The notes below the pieces were generated by a model. The model saw only the letters and a program-made list of their open reading frames with translations, did no database searches and had not been told where the DNA came from. DNA of 64,000 bases, taken from Oopsacas minuta. Its lineage: Eukaryota; Porifera; Hexactinellida; Lyssacinosida; Leucopsacidae. Numbering within the stretch: the stretch's first letter is position 1; the number at the start of each line of letters is the position of its first letter. Positions 44,501 to 54,077 of this stretch are shown piece after piece. The position numbers and the translations under genes were made by a program. The stretch covers positions 1-64,000 of the forward strand of contig JAKMXF010000221.1 of assembly GCA_024704765.1 (NCBI GenBank), read 5' to 3'.

Positions 44501-44762
44501 ATTTTACACGTACTCTTATCAGGTTTCCAGCAATTATAGAAGATATTGTGAAGTATTCATCACAATTCCTGGATAAAGATATAGCTTCATTGTTTGTATT
44601 AGCCACATCTATAGCCTCAACCAATTCGTTAATCTCTGCACACTCACAAACAGTACTTACTATTTGAGAGTTTGGGAATATACTACAATTACAATATGTG
44701 GATAGACAGGACAGAAGTAGGAAGAGGGAGAGGCTTAGAAATATTATTCTTTCTGGAATCAT
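41565..44762 (-). CDS. Transmembrane cadherin with seven EC repeats
   Basis: Single-exon adhesion protein of about 1,065 residues from the ATG at 44762, which gives a clean signal peptide (IIFLSLSLFLLLSC). Earlier in-frame ATGs (for example 44909) would add a hydrophobic lead and seem less likely. Six calcium-linker motifs (DCNDNPP, SDSPDTPP, DCNDVVP, DINDNPP, DENDNIP, DTNDNFP) mark seven EC repeats. A membrane-proximal module with SPIEEVSSMETRVREVLEDI follows. The membrane helix (about 868-898) is Cys-rich and Leu-rich. The 165-residue cytoplasmic tail is acidic and Ser-rich. I see no classical catenin-binding motif, although the acidic Ser-rich end is loosely similar. Whether it joins cells homophilically is unknown. 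Confidence 0.9.
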   Translation of the reverse strand: MIPERIIFLSLSLFLLLSCLSTYCNCSIFPNSQIVSTVCECAEINELVEAIDVANTNNEAISLSRNCDEYFTISSIIAGNLIRVRVKYADTLDYENQKNFDCTVSAIGSDGSESYAQLDIFISDCNDNPPVLSSSILSATVSETSTVGEPVFTVEATDEDSGTNGALSFFIQDISGKFEINEITGVITLASSVDFETQSNYDLIVTVTDNGDPLSLNCPSSPLSTDDTISILVSDSPDTPPIFTDNCCQFSVEECAPIDTSIGTFMAYDGDTGVGDDIEFSFLSSNPSCFSLATNGLLTVSTENCIDRESSVTYTLSILATEVNQPKHNIRADFDIEIIDCNDVVPQMVSLPNNFSVNEGLIADSTLFSIQTFDGDQVNTDNSRTFVTILPEGNIDGIFAINEHSTALISTQLLDRETHPDGFQLTLVASDYGNPVLTSSQSILISLNDINDNPPTFSLTTYSETVTENLPPNECVLQLIATDDDIGINAEFSFNIISGNDAMYFSLDHVTGDIMTTDTMIDRETYTNVDLVVSVIDSGANPLQTTASVSILISDENDNIPIFSHLFYEYSVEEEQNPSDISLEVIATDLDDEHTGNGIVSYSIISGNDEVFYLDNNIIKTTVKFDREITDSYQLVIQASDNGTLALSSTASVSIIIADTNDNFPIFTRNKYIVGFSENSEFETKIIQFVVTDEDIPPHNLIRFELTRLIQAFDFSYQTGILVTDQLFRGRAGEHFEFTITAYDNNKEEVFNSVSQPVTVIVIKDSQRLIALLDSPIEEVSSMETRVREVLEDITHGYVNIEEFLPATTDNQVDSSQTRVVFHVIDLDTEWIADPEDVLKGADERFDNAIRLYDTFSVVSISPYPETVSSPYILPALISTVSVLALFLCLTCCCCCLLCIYIKYFKKHARKKFERDLDDAGNLLTQQHAKSFSSLSAVGTSGLFAQSNAAVMDNPLWVHPYDNMGSLYSTESTLYETKELIIDLFAEDLDDYSLYSAPSKVNVSLLQGQFDMPSSDSASTVETDDMDYLPNSESDVSNFDFPSTSSSQKMALDVISEDSDVISII

Positions 44763-45031
44763 TGTGAGTGTTGTAAGACTAATTTGTAAGAAGATAACAA
44801 TAAAGAATAATACAATAAAGAATAATACATTTAAGAATCTAACCATTTCATGCAAGATAAACAACAATAAGGTAGAATCAAGAATACAACATAAAATCAA
44901 TAAATTCATAACAGGGTAAAATCGGATTCGAAAATGTACAGACAATCCACCTAACAGGATATAATAACATGTATGTACAATTGTATGATAAGTGGAGTTT
45001 TTGATTACTTTGTTACAGTTTCTGCTGACAA

Positions 45032-45529
45032 TTAGGAACTGGTGAGACGCTGGTTACAAGGAATACAAACATTTACAAGTTCTTTAGAAGTTCTAGGAGA
45101 CGTTACTCCAAGAAATGATTTCTTAATCTTCATAGAACATTTTTTACAGCATATATTTCCACAGCTTTGACACATTCTCTTTCTGCGGAAGAAAGGTAAA
45201 ACAATATCACACTTGTGACATACTTCTTGCCTGTCAACTAATTCATTGAAATGTGACTGGAGAGAAGTGAAAGAAAAAGTTCTCTTCTTCTCTCTCAGGG
45301 AAGGCGAAGTGTCGTATGTCATCCGTCTTCTGGGCGTAGTAACACCTGTGTGTGATGCCACTTCATTAACGTCTGTATGATTAGAAGTGACAGGTGTATT
45401 TAATTGGGTCCTGGTCTCATTTACCCTCCCGTTACTCGGACTAGCAGATGCAATTGCAACTAGAATTTGCCAAGGTAAGAAGCATATTGTAAAGAGCTCC
45501 ATTAGCAAGAATGCGAAAATATCTATCAT
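45032..45529 (-). CDS. Truncated protrudin-like FYVE protein (paralogue)
   Basis: 165-residue single-exon protein. Residues 95-165 are a zinc finger closely matching the C-terminus of the full protrudin gene at 46824-47924. Both have CHKC, KKRMC/RKRMC-QxCGN, KKCSMKIKKS-LGVT and VCIPCNQRL. Both also share TGV-TPRRRMT just before the finger. The reticulon-like membrane hairpins of protrudin are missing. Only a short hydrophobic N-terminus (residues 1-30) remains, which could act as one membrane anchor. The frame and zinc ligands are intact, so it may be expressed. It looks like a partial tandem duplication. Confidence 0.75.
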   Translation of the reverse strand: MIDIFAFLLMELFTICFLPWQILVAIASASPSNGRVNETRTQLNTPVTSNHTDVNEVASHTGVTTPRRRMTYDTSPSLREKKRTFSFTSLQSHFNELVDRQEVCHKCDIVLPFFRRKRMCQSCGNICCKKCSMKIKKSFLGVTSPRTSKELVNVCIPCNQRLTSS

Positions 45530-45868
45530 CGTGCTTTAGTAATGAATGGTAAATAATAGTAACAAATATGCTGCAGCCCCTTGGTAATAGTTTATGGATA
45601 TTAATACGAATTATTAAATGTCAAATATGCGATAATACATTATTTATCATAGATGCCAGAGATTATTAAATGATGGAGTGCGATAAAGTAAGTAATTCAG
45701 TTCTGTTTCAATCTCTCCTTTAGAAAAGGAATACATCTCTCTGCACATACATTGAATAAAACTGGAAAAGAATGGACAGAGTGATCTGGAGTATTAGAGG
45801 GGAAAATTATTTCTCTTCCAAAGCCGAAAAAGGTGAGTTCACAATTAGCACAGTGATTATGTCTAGAT
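45530..45868. other. Intergenic spacer, nothing recognised
   Basis: AT-rich interval between the truncated protrudin-like gene and the last part of the LRR gene. No independent feature seen. Confidence 0.35.
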
Positions 45869-48787
45869 TTAACAATAATTCACATAAAGTTTAAACAAAT
45901 CCAAGTTTCCAACTATATACAAACAATAATATAAATAAACGAGCCGCTTCACTTGCGAGCACTCTGTTCGCATATAACTCAGCACTTCACGGCTCGAATT
46001 ACATATATACCCATGCTGAGTAATCTTAGAAAATTTACAATATTATTTGACAAACCTTTGAGTAAATAATGTACTTAGATTAGTGGGTACTCTCTCCATA
46101 TCATCATCATATAATTCGTATAGGATATTCCTCATACAAATATCTTGCAAGTGCTGACAAAGAAATAATAATTATGTGATATTAACGAGACATTTCTAAT
46201 AGCGATAACTTACATCAGGTTGTTTGTTGAGGGAATCATTCCAAATTAAAGGATGCATAAAATTGCTTGTAGCTTTTAGGAATTTCAACTTTTGTAAGAA
46301 TGTCAATTCAATTGGGAGTCCTGGTAGCTCATTCCCTTCTAGATTCAAGAACATCAACTCACGGAGATTACAGAATTTATAAGAAATACGCTTTAATCTA
46401 TTGTATGAAATGTCTAGTTCTCTCAAGTTGCAAAGGCTGTAAATGCTAAAAAATAAATCTACTAAGTAGATATATCTATGTAAATACTGATAGGAACGTA
46501 CCTGTTAGGAAGATCTTCCAACAAACAAAAAGATGCAGAAAGAGTTCGTAAATAAGTGAAATTACTTATCTCTTCAGATATCAACAAGAGAGGATTATTT
46601 CTCAAGTATAATTCGTTAAGGTTTGTAGCAGCAAATATTGAAGAGGGCAGAATCTACAATAAAATATTGTATATACAAATATTCGTTATAGAGCTAAGAT
46701 GTATGTATATAGCCCCAAAGCATAAGTTTAACGATGTTTACACTAATCTCTTGAGTAGAGTACAAAATAAAACGTGTATGTTATATGTGCACAAGTACAC
46801 ACCCAATCATGTCATGTATATTACTAAATGAAGTTCTTCTTTCCTCTACTGTTAGCTGTCTGCTGAGAATCTACACTATCTTGTAGCACCATACGGTTGG
46901 GTCTTAAACTGGGTGACCCGGTGAGACGCTGGTTACAAGGAATACAAACATCTACTGTCTCTTTAGACGCGTTGGGTGCTGTTACTCCAAGATATGATTT
47001 CTTAATCTTCATAGAACAATTTCCGCAGAATGTATTCCCGCACTTCTGACACATTCTTTTCTTTCGATAAATACGTAAAATAGTTTCACATTTGTGACAC
47101 AAATCATGTCTGTCACGTGTCATTCTTCTTCTAGGAGTAGCAACACCTGTCTGTGGTACATCTGGTGGTACAATTTCATTAGCATCTGTCATATTAGGAC
47201 TAAGAGATACATCAGATTGAGATCTGATCTTCTCTTCAGGGCGATTCAAAAATTTCTTCTCTTTACACTTGTTACTTGGTGTAATAAATGAAATGATTAA
47301 ACTTATAATATTTACATTACAACAGAGTAATGTACTCAGTAAGAGGCTGATAGTAACAGAAGGTAGTATAAGGAGGAGGACAGCTATCAGGAATAGAATA
47401 CCAACGAATACCGTAGAATTAAAATGGTTAGCCCATGAAATCAAACAGTAGATACTGTCAAATATCTTTATTAGAGAGTTTAGATTATCTTGTGCAAGGA
47501 GTAGCATAGATCGGAAATCTCTAATATCCTGTTGAATACCTTCTCCTTGTTCTAGTTCCTGTGTTAAATCATTTTGATATGAGTTATTCAAATATATTTG
47601 GTACTTAGGACGGGAGAGCTCTCTATTCTCTGTGGAGTACTGAGTTATGAAGCTAGCAAGCATTAGCAGGAGAGCTGAAGAAGTGAGAATTATTAACGAG
47701 CCTGGAATAAATGTTGGATGAAGAAGTAGAGCGAATAAACTGATAAAAGCTAGCGAAGATAGTAGAGGATATTTCCAGCTCCTTAACAGTATCAAAGACC
47801 TTACGGAAGATCGTAATGGATATAGATATACTATAGCTAGATTGTATGTACGGGTGAGGTACACAATGTCTACATGACGATCTGGTATGCTGACGTCATC
47901 AACTGGTATGTGGTTGTTATTCATAATGCGGTTAGTTGTAATTGTGGAGAGAGGATATCAAGCAGCCTGCTATACTAACAATTTCTATATAGCTATAGAT
48001 GAGATTATGATTGGGTATGTACAAATATTAATTATTAAGAAATACGATAGAGACTCTTGAATTACAAAGAATCGGATATGAAATGTTTGGGATTATTGCA
48101 AATATAGTTTAGTAAATTATAAATAATGAGTTTGGGAACAATAAATATCTGTACAGTGAAGAAATACAAGACTAATATACCACAAAAGCCTATGTATTTT
48201 AATATAATATTAGTAGAAAGCATATCTACGTAATGGATATACAAATTGAATAAATGCCTCGTTAACTTAGAAATTAATTAATTAAGGCATATTAATAGGA
48301 TAAGGAATCGCACGGCATAATTAAAAGGATTTATAACTTTCGTTAGCTGATTTAAAAAATTAAGATAAGTAACTAACTACCTTAAACATATTGAATGAGA
48401 GGTTGAGTACAGTTAGTTTCTTTGCTAAAAGAGATATATCAGGTAAATAGTGTAGGAACTGTGCTTTTAGGTTTAGCTCCCTGCAATCAGCTTCCATACA
48501 CTTAAGTAGAGATACGTCAGAAGGTGACTGCATTGGTTTCTGGGGAGCTAGATACACGTATGTACGTACATAAATTCGGCAAAATATCTTATCCATTGTT
48601 TCTATGAACAAGTGATAAATTGCAACAAACCAAAGGGAGATCTCCAGCGTTTATCTCCACAGAAGTACCCAGATACAGGACCCTGTAAGACAATATCTCC
48701 CTGGGGGAGATAACCAGTCAAGCTTATTTGTTCCAACTCAGAGTCCTCTAAACTGACTGTAGAGGATAAGTCTAGCTTCTCACGCAT
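45869..48787 (-). CDS. Leucine-rich-repeat protein, six exons, hosts a nested gene
   Basis: Exons 48631-48787, 48381-48601, 46502-46653, 46214-46445 and 46056-46153 join in phase with GT-AG ends. The repeats run continuously across the large intron: LTVLNLSFNMFK, then ILPSSIFAATNLNELYLRNN, LRTLSASFC, LRELDISYNRLK and MFLNLEGNELPGLP. Before the repeats is a conserved-looking WRSPF...ETMDKIFCRIYVRTYVYL segment. The last exon (from 46015 or nearby) is uncertain. One frame gives a Cys-containing end to a stop at 45869, but it does not fit the phase of the 46056 donor. The intron at 48602-48630 is only 29 nt. The 1,727-nt intron 46654-48380 contains the complete protrudin gene on the same strand. 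Exact LRR subfamily not recognised. Confidence 0.7.
46824..47924 (-). CDS. ZFYVE27: Protrudin (ZFYVE27-like), nested in an LRR-gene intron
   Basis: Single-exon 366-residue ER membrane protein. Two long hydrophobic hairpin-type regions (about residues 42-95 and 165-210) flank a soluble segment, as in protrudin, which shapes ER tubules and promotes neurite outgrowth through kinesin and late-endosome contacts. The C-terminal FYVE-type finger has CHKC, KKRMCQKCGNTFCGNC and VCIPCNQRL. It lacks the RHHCR phosphoinositide-binding motif, as protrudin does, and shares the KKSYLGVTAP-type loop. The gene lies entirely inside intron 2 of the LRR gene on the same strand. A truncated paralogue is at 45032-45529. 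Confidence 0.85.
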   Translation of the reverse strand: MNNNHIPVDDVSIPDRHVDIVYLTRTYNLAIVYLYPLRSSVRSLILLRSWKYPLLSSLAFISLFALLLHPTFIPGSLIILTSSALLLMLASFITQYSTENRELSRPKYQIYLNNSYQNDLTQELEQGEGIQQDIRDFRSMLLLAQDNLNSLIKIFDSIYCLISWANHFNSTVFVGILFLIAVLLLILPSVTISLLLSTLLCCNVNIISLIISFITPSNKCKEKKFLNRPEEKIRSQSDVSLSPNMTDANEIVPPDVPQTGVATPRRRMTRDRHDLCHKCETILRIYRKKRMCQKCGNTFCGNCSMKIKKSYLGVTAPNASKETVDVCIPCNQRLTGSPSLRPNRMVLQDSVDSQQTANSRGKKNFI

Positions 48788-49052
48788 GTAGGCCTGTACC
48801 TCTATGAAGAAATGTTAATAATTATCACGGTTAGTAACAAATATCATTTTATATATTTCAATTAGACTCAGTGAATTAACAATTTAATATTTAGTACGGT
48901 ATTAGCAATGTTTTAGATATCCAAAATACTTGTAACAGCTAATTATATTTGTATGTAACATTATGTATTAGCTACACAGATAGGAATAATGAAATTTGTT
49001 ACAATATCCAACATATTACAATCTCATAGCTTTTTGGAAGTAAGATAGCTAT

Positions 49053-52000
49053 TTAATCATCTCGGAAACAAAGTTGTTCCAACTCTGTAATTTTCTGAAT
49101 ACAGCCTTCGTACTTGTCTCCTGATTCAGAGAGGAGTCTCTTTAGATCGTCAATTTGCTGGTCATATGCAGATTTCAACACTTTATACATTCTTAACTCC
49201 CGTAGAGTGTATCCGAGCTTAAGTCTGAGGAGCTCTAGTTGTTTCTTCTTAGTACGGAGTAGCTTATCGCTTGGTTTAGAATCAGAGTGAATATATTGAG
49301 GTTTCTTGAAGTAGACAATATCACTGTGATCTTGTATATCAGGAGTTGAGGTGCCTGGTAGACTATCAGTCCTTCCTTCTAAAATTGAAGTCTCTAAATC
49401 ATGATATCTCATCTTCAATTCTTTATTCTCTTGACACAGTTTGCGAATGAGATTTGGTAAAGAAACATGCTCAGAGTCTGTAGAATAGATGTCCAGTTCT
49501 TCTCCAATGTTTAACAGGTCTATCGGTATCTCTCCTTGTAGGGATATAATATCCAAGGTATACTCCTGTTTAAGTTTACCCAGTTCCTCTTCAAGGTCTC
49601 TCTTATTTCTCATAACTCTCTCAAACTGTTCCTCAGAAGTTAATGATAGTCTACTCAGTTCATGTTTGGAGCGAGACAACTCTGTTTGGATTTCTGCAAG
49701 ACTCTGAGTCAGCTGACCGTTCTTATTACTTAGATCTTCAATGAACTTTTGTAATTTAGCTCTCTCTTCTTTATTTCCTTCTAAGATACTTGGTATTTCT
49801 GTTTCAAATGTGTTTTTAAGACGGGAATTCTCCTCAGACAGAGCTATATTCTTGTGTTCTAATTGTTCAGCTCGTTGAGTTACTTCAGTCAATTTCTTAT
49901 CCTGTAAATTTTCGTATTCAGACAACATAGCCTGTTTCTTCTCTCTCAACTCATCAAGATTTCTTACTAACTCTAAAAGCATTTGTTCTTTGTCTGCTAG
50001 ATGATTGCGTTGAGTTTCTAGCTCGTCATGACACCGAATAACTTCTGTTTTGTTCTGAGTTAGTTCTAATGATAGAGCTTCAACCTCATTGGCTTGTGTA
50101 CTAGAGAGTTGTGTTAGTGTGTTGGTGTCTAGCTTCATACTGTCTGATAGCTTAGTGTTAACTCCTTCTAATCGTGTTACCTCAGTCTGTGCCTTATAGA
50201 GCTGAGCGTTTAACTGCTCCACCTGATTAGAGGAGGTTATCTGTAGATGCTGCATTCTATTATTTAACAGCTCCCAGTCTCTCTTTTGCTGAGTATTTTT
50301 CTCTTTCAACTCATCAACTTGTGTACTCAATGAATTTTCTTTATCAGAACATTGTTGTTTATGGAGAAATCGTTCTTGTTCCAATTCATGTCTCAGGGAA
50401 AGTACAATCCTCTCTCTGTCTTGTAACTCCTCGTCAAGTAACTTCCTTCCCTCCTGCTCGCTCTTGAGCTGGTTAACTAGTCGCTGAGACTTGCTTTTCT
50501 CCTCAGATAAAGCTAGAGTATTAGTATTATTCAGCTCACTAAATTCTGTTAACTTAGCTCTGTCATTATCAGACACGTTTCTAAGAGATAACAACTCTAC
50601 TCTAGTTTCTTCTAGCAGTTTATTCGTATCACAAATTTGGCTAGCTTTCTGGAGGAGAATACTGATAACTCTGTGTCTACTACTCAATACTGTGTCTACT
50701 AGCGTGATCAGCTGTGGAGTATCAGTACTATTACTAGATTGCTGTAAGGCATCCGATAATTCTGATTGATCAGTAGCTTGCTCAAAACGAGCTAGTTTAG
50801 AGAACTCTACACAGAATGCTTTGTTGTCCTGTGTGACTTTATTACATACAGATTCTAGTACTTGAACTAACATGTTTATACGATCCATCTTTTGAGCATT
50901 AGAATGAATTCTCTCAATCTTACCGTCCTCTATTTCCCCTCGTAATCTTTGTAACTCACTCTCCGCAGTTTCTGCTATACTCTCAAGAGCATTAGAGTTC
51001 TGAGTAACGTCATTATTAACCAGCTGGAGAGATACAATACAACCATGTGATTTAACCAGATCTTGTTTCAGGTTAATTATCAAACTGCGACTCTCTCTCA
51101 ATTCTCTTCTCATCTCTCTCATCTCTCCGCTGAAATAATCAGGTGTGTCTGGTTGAGGAGAGGATTCTCCTGTTAACTCAAGTTGTGACTGAAGAATATC
51201 TTCTTGTTGTCTGGGGTTCTGGTTAAGAAGAGCGAATACGTCATGTGGTAACATTTGTGATAGGGTCAATGGTTCTGATTTGTTTGTGTGTGTTGTATTG
51301 AAGTTAACCTTAGTTTGGAGTGAAGCATTATTTGCTAGAAGTTCTAGAATCTTCTCTTCACAGCATAGCTTATTTCCTTCTAGTTTCTGTAACATATTTT
51401 TCAATACGCCAGCCTCCTCAGTATACCTCTCAATACGTGACTGGTCAGCTATCAGCTGTTGGACTGTAACAGCTTGTTTCTGAATAATATTTCTAAGATT
51501 TTCAAAGGCTTGAGGATATGAATTCTCTTCTGAAACAGAACAACTGACTTGATCGAATAGAGATTCCATTTCCTGAGTTAGGCACTGATGATCAGCTTCT
51601 GAGAACTTCACAGCTAATGCCAGTTCTGATATTATCTGGCTAAGCAGTGATATCAGTGTAGATAAGGCTTGCTTGCTATCTTCCTGAGAATTAGCCTTTT
51701 CTAACGCTATAGATGCATCTACCTGCAGATTAGCTATCTCTCTCTCTAAAATCAAACATTCTTGTACCTTATTCTGTAAGCTACTCCTTAGCTGTACGTG
51801 ACTCTGTTCTAACAGGGAGTAGTCTGATTCTAATTGTCTCTTATCTGTTACACTAAGAGTAAGGTTCTCTTTTAGATTTACAAAACTTTGTTTTCTCATC
51901 TCTAACTCGTTAGTGAGATTCTGGTTAGCTTCATGAGCAGCTTCTAATGCCTCGTTTAAATCCTGTGTGTTTCCATTTTGTGTATCTCTCTCTACTCTCT

Positions 52001-54077
52001 GGAGTTCTCTGTTGAGACGAGTAATCTCTTCATCAGCTGTCTTCTTAGCTTCCATATATTGTAGAGTTTGTTGCATTTCCTGTGTTAATTTCAATTCTAC
52101 TCCTTCCTTCTCTACTTTTAATCTCTCTATTTCCCTCTTCAATGTATCCAATACATCTAACTCGACCTGCTGTCCTTGTTTCATTTCTAGCTCAGACAAT
52201 ATCTCATCTCTTCCTCTCAACTGCTGCTTGAGATCAGAATTCATAGTTTGTTGAGTGAGTAACTCTTCTTCAATATCTCCCCTTTCCTTGCGAACTGATT
52301 GCAGTTCTGATTGAATTATACGTTTTGAAGAATCCTGTTCGTTCAATTCTTGAGCCAGCTGTTTATTAGCTTGACGTAATCGATTACAATTGTCTTGCTC
52401 TTGCTCAAGTTGTGTCAGAAAATAAGACTCATTCTCTTTCAATCGTAACTTAGTAGATTGTTCTTCCTCTTGTAATTGTAGTCTTAATCTCTGTACTTCC
52501 TGTTCCGCACTTATTCTCATATTCTGCTCTTCGTTTAGTTGAGCTATTCTGTCCCTGAGTTGAGTATTGTCTAGCTTAACAGTTTCTAACTCAAGCAATG
52601 GGGCGTGACTAACGAGACTGGTAGGACTAAGGATATTCTTCTCTCGCTCTACTCTCAGTTCTTCTTCAAGATGTAATTGATAAGCTTTCAGCTGTTCGAA
52701 TTCACTGGCTAACATATCCCTAGCTCTAGTTGCCTCCTGTAGATCAGCTGACTCTTCATTAGAGGATACAGCTCTGCTTAGCTTAAAGTTCTCACTCTCT
52801 AGATCCATACACTTAATTCTCAGCTGTTCTATCTCTTTATTAAAATCAGCTGAGTCTGCGGTTAATCTGTTAGGAGATCTAACATGTTCTTGCTCTTGAA
52901 TAATATTCACGAGACGTGCTCTCTCGCGTGTACTCTCGTCTAGCGCTTCTCTCAGGGCTGTCAGCTGATGAGAGAGTCCGTCTGTGTCAGCATAAACAAG
53001 AAAGTTGTCCGGAGATACCTTGTCATCAGGAGTGCTGAGGAGAGAGGGGATAGGGGAGGGTGTATCCATAGGAGTACCATAAGACACGCTAGTGAGGTCA
53101 AGGGAGTCTGTTGAGGCCCTCAGATGATAGTAATCCCTGTTATCTTGTGAGAGTATGTGAAAAGGAGGAGAAGAGAGGGGAGGAAGCATAGGGTGATGAA
53201 TAGGAGACCCTATAGTCCATTGAGATTGATTTGAAATAGTGTGTAGCTCGTACAAGTTGTCACTCAAAGGAGGAGGCATTGAATGGCCAGATATAGGTAA
53301 GAAATGAGTATCTATTTCAGGAGGATATTGTCTTAACTCCTCTAGACCGTATTGAGCATGGCGTGATAGGTCAGGGGATAATCGAGAGAAGGCTGAAGGG
53401 GGAGAGGTAGGTATCTTAGGGTAAGAAGGAGGATGAGGGATAAGGGTAACATCAGGGGAGTAGAGAGGATCAGTTTCAACAGGATAGACTATTAGATCAG
53501 CTGATAATGGTGATGAGTGTGTATGATGATCAGAATCTGGGTTATATGATTGATAGTCAATAGGTGCAGGATCTTGTATAACTTCTCTTTTATCAGCTTC
53601 ACTAATAATTTCGTGAATAGAACTCTGATTTTGATGAGGTTGAGACTCGAAGATATGAGGGGGTGGAGACACAGGTGTACTACAGTCAGGGGCAGGAGAA
53701 TTATCTTGAGGAGATATAGATGGCTCTACCTCCGCCTCTTGAGTATGTTGTGAGTGTGGAATATCTACAGAGTTCATAGGAGATAGAGCATCCAACTCAC
53801 TATCATCATCGTGGAAATGCGAGGGCGTGGAGATATCACGAATATCAGTGTGTTCTAATTGGAGATGAGGTACATGGTTGCTCGTAGGAGGAGATGTCGC
53901 CAGGGTATCTGGATATACGGGTAGGTTAGATTTGCTCGGTAGTTGAGTTGTGGATTTTCTCGGAGATATAGGGAGTGGAATCTTAGTTCTCTGATTAGGG
54001 TTGGGAGAGGAGATGCACCCAGAGCTGGCAGGCACTCCCACACTCGAATTCCTATCGAACCGAGGGATCTTACTCAT
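49053..54077 (-). CDS. Giant coiled-coil protein with S/T-x-I-P motifs
   Basis: Uninterrupted 1,674-residue frame with an ATG at 54077. Residues 1-370 are Ser/Pro-rich and disordered, with SKIP (2-5) and TKIP (31-34) next to basic residues. These fit the S/T-x-I-P signal for microtubule plus-end EB proteins. Residues about 370-1500 are almost continuous coiled coil rich in Glu, Gln, Leu and Ser. The last 90 residues hold a conserved-looking module (KKKQLELLRLKLGYTLRELR, then MYKVLKSAYDQQIDDLKRLL). The plan resembles centrosomal or Golgi scaffold proteins. I did not recognise a PACT or GRIP domain, so the family stays open. Confidence 0.8.
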   Translation of the reverse strand: MSKIPRFDRNSSVGVPASSGCISSPNPNQRTKIPLPISPRKSTTQLPSKSNLPVYPDTLATSPPTSNHVPHLQLEHTDIRDISTPSHFHDDDSELDALSPMNSVDIPHSQHTQEAEVEPSISPQDNSPAPDCSTPVSPPPHIFESQPHQNQSSIHEIISEADKREVIQDPAPIDYQSYNPDSDHHTHSSPLSADLIVYPVETDPLYSPDVTLIPHPPSYPKIPTSPPSAFSRLSPDLSRHAQYGLEELRQYPPEIDTHFLPISGHSMPPPLSDNLYELHTISNQSQWTIGSPIHHPMLPPLSSPPFHILSQDNRDYYHLRASTDSLDLTSVSYGTPMDTPSPIPSLLSTPDDKVSPDNFLVYADTDGLSHQLTALREALDESTRERARLVNIIQEQEHVRSPNRLTADSADFNKEIEQLRIKCMDLESENFKLSRAVSSNEESADLQEATRARDMLASEFEQLKAYQLHLEEELRVEREKNILSPTSLVSHAPLLELETVKLDNTQLRDRIAQLNEEQNMRISAEQEVQRLRLQLQEEEQSTKLRLKENESYFLTQLEQEQDNCNRLRQANKQLAQELNEQDSSKRIIQSELQSVRKERGDIEEELLTQQTMNSDLKQQLRGRDEILSELEMKQGQQVELDVLDTLKREIERLKVEKEGVELKLTQEMQQTLQYMEAKKTADEEITRLNRELQRVERDTQNGNTQDLNEALEAAHEANQNLTNELEMRKQSFVNLKENLTLSVTDKRQLESDYSLLEQSHVQLRSSLQNKVQECLILEREIANLQVDASIALEKANSQEDSKQALSTLISLLSQIISELALAVKFSEADHQCLTQEMESLFDQVSCSVSEENSYPQAFENLRNIIQKQAVTVQQLIADQSRIERYTEEAGVLKNMLQKLEGNKLCCEEKILELLANNASLQTKVNFNTTHTNKSEPLTLSQMLPHDVFALLNQNPRQQEDILQSQLELTGESSPQPDTPDYFSGEMREMRRELRESRSLIINLKQDLVKSHGCIVSLQLVNNDVTQNSNALESIAETAESELQRLRGEIEDGKIERIHSNAQKMDRINMLVQVLESVCNKVTQDNKAFCVEFSKLARFEQATDQSELSDALQQSSNSTDTPQLITLVDTVLSSRHRVISILLQKASQICDTNKLLEETRVELLSLRNVSDNDRAKLTEFSELNNTNTLALSEEKSKSQRLVNQLKSEQEGRKLLDEELQDRERIVLSLRHELEQERFLHKQQCSDKENSLSTQVDELKEKNTQQKRDWELLNNRMQHLQITSSNQVEQLNAQLYKAQTEVTRLEGVNTKLSDSMKLDTNTLTQLSSTQANEVEALSLELTQNKTEVIRCHDELETQRNHLADKEQMLLELVRNLDELREKKQAMLSEYENLQDKKLTEVTQRAEQLEHKNIALSEENSRLKNTFETEIPSILEGNKEERAKLQKFIEDLSNKNGQLTQSLAEIQTELSRSKHELSRLSLTSEEQFERVMRNKRDLEEELGKLKQEYTLDIISLQGEIPIDLLNIGEELDIYSTDSEHVSLPNLIRKLCQENKELKMRYHDLETSILEGRTDSLPGTSTPDIQDHSDIVYFKKPQYIHSDSKPSDKLLRTKKKQLELLRLKLGYTLRELRMYKVLKSAYDQQIDDLKRLLSESGDKYEGCIQKITELEQLCFRDD

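Noticed and set aside
44763..44945. Longer N-terminus for the cadherin
   Set aside because: The extension consists of hydrophobic, low-complexity sequence and begins without an ATG. The ATG at 44762 gives a standard signal peptide.
45940..46000. Inverted repeat CGAGCCG...CGGCTCG
   Set aside because: The arms are only 7 bp and overlap the possible last exon of the LRR gene. Not enough to call a structured element.
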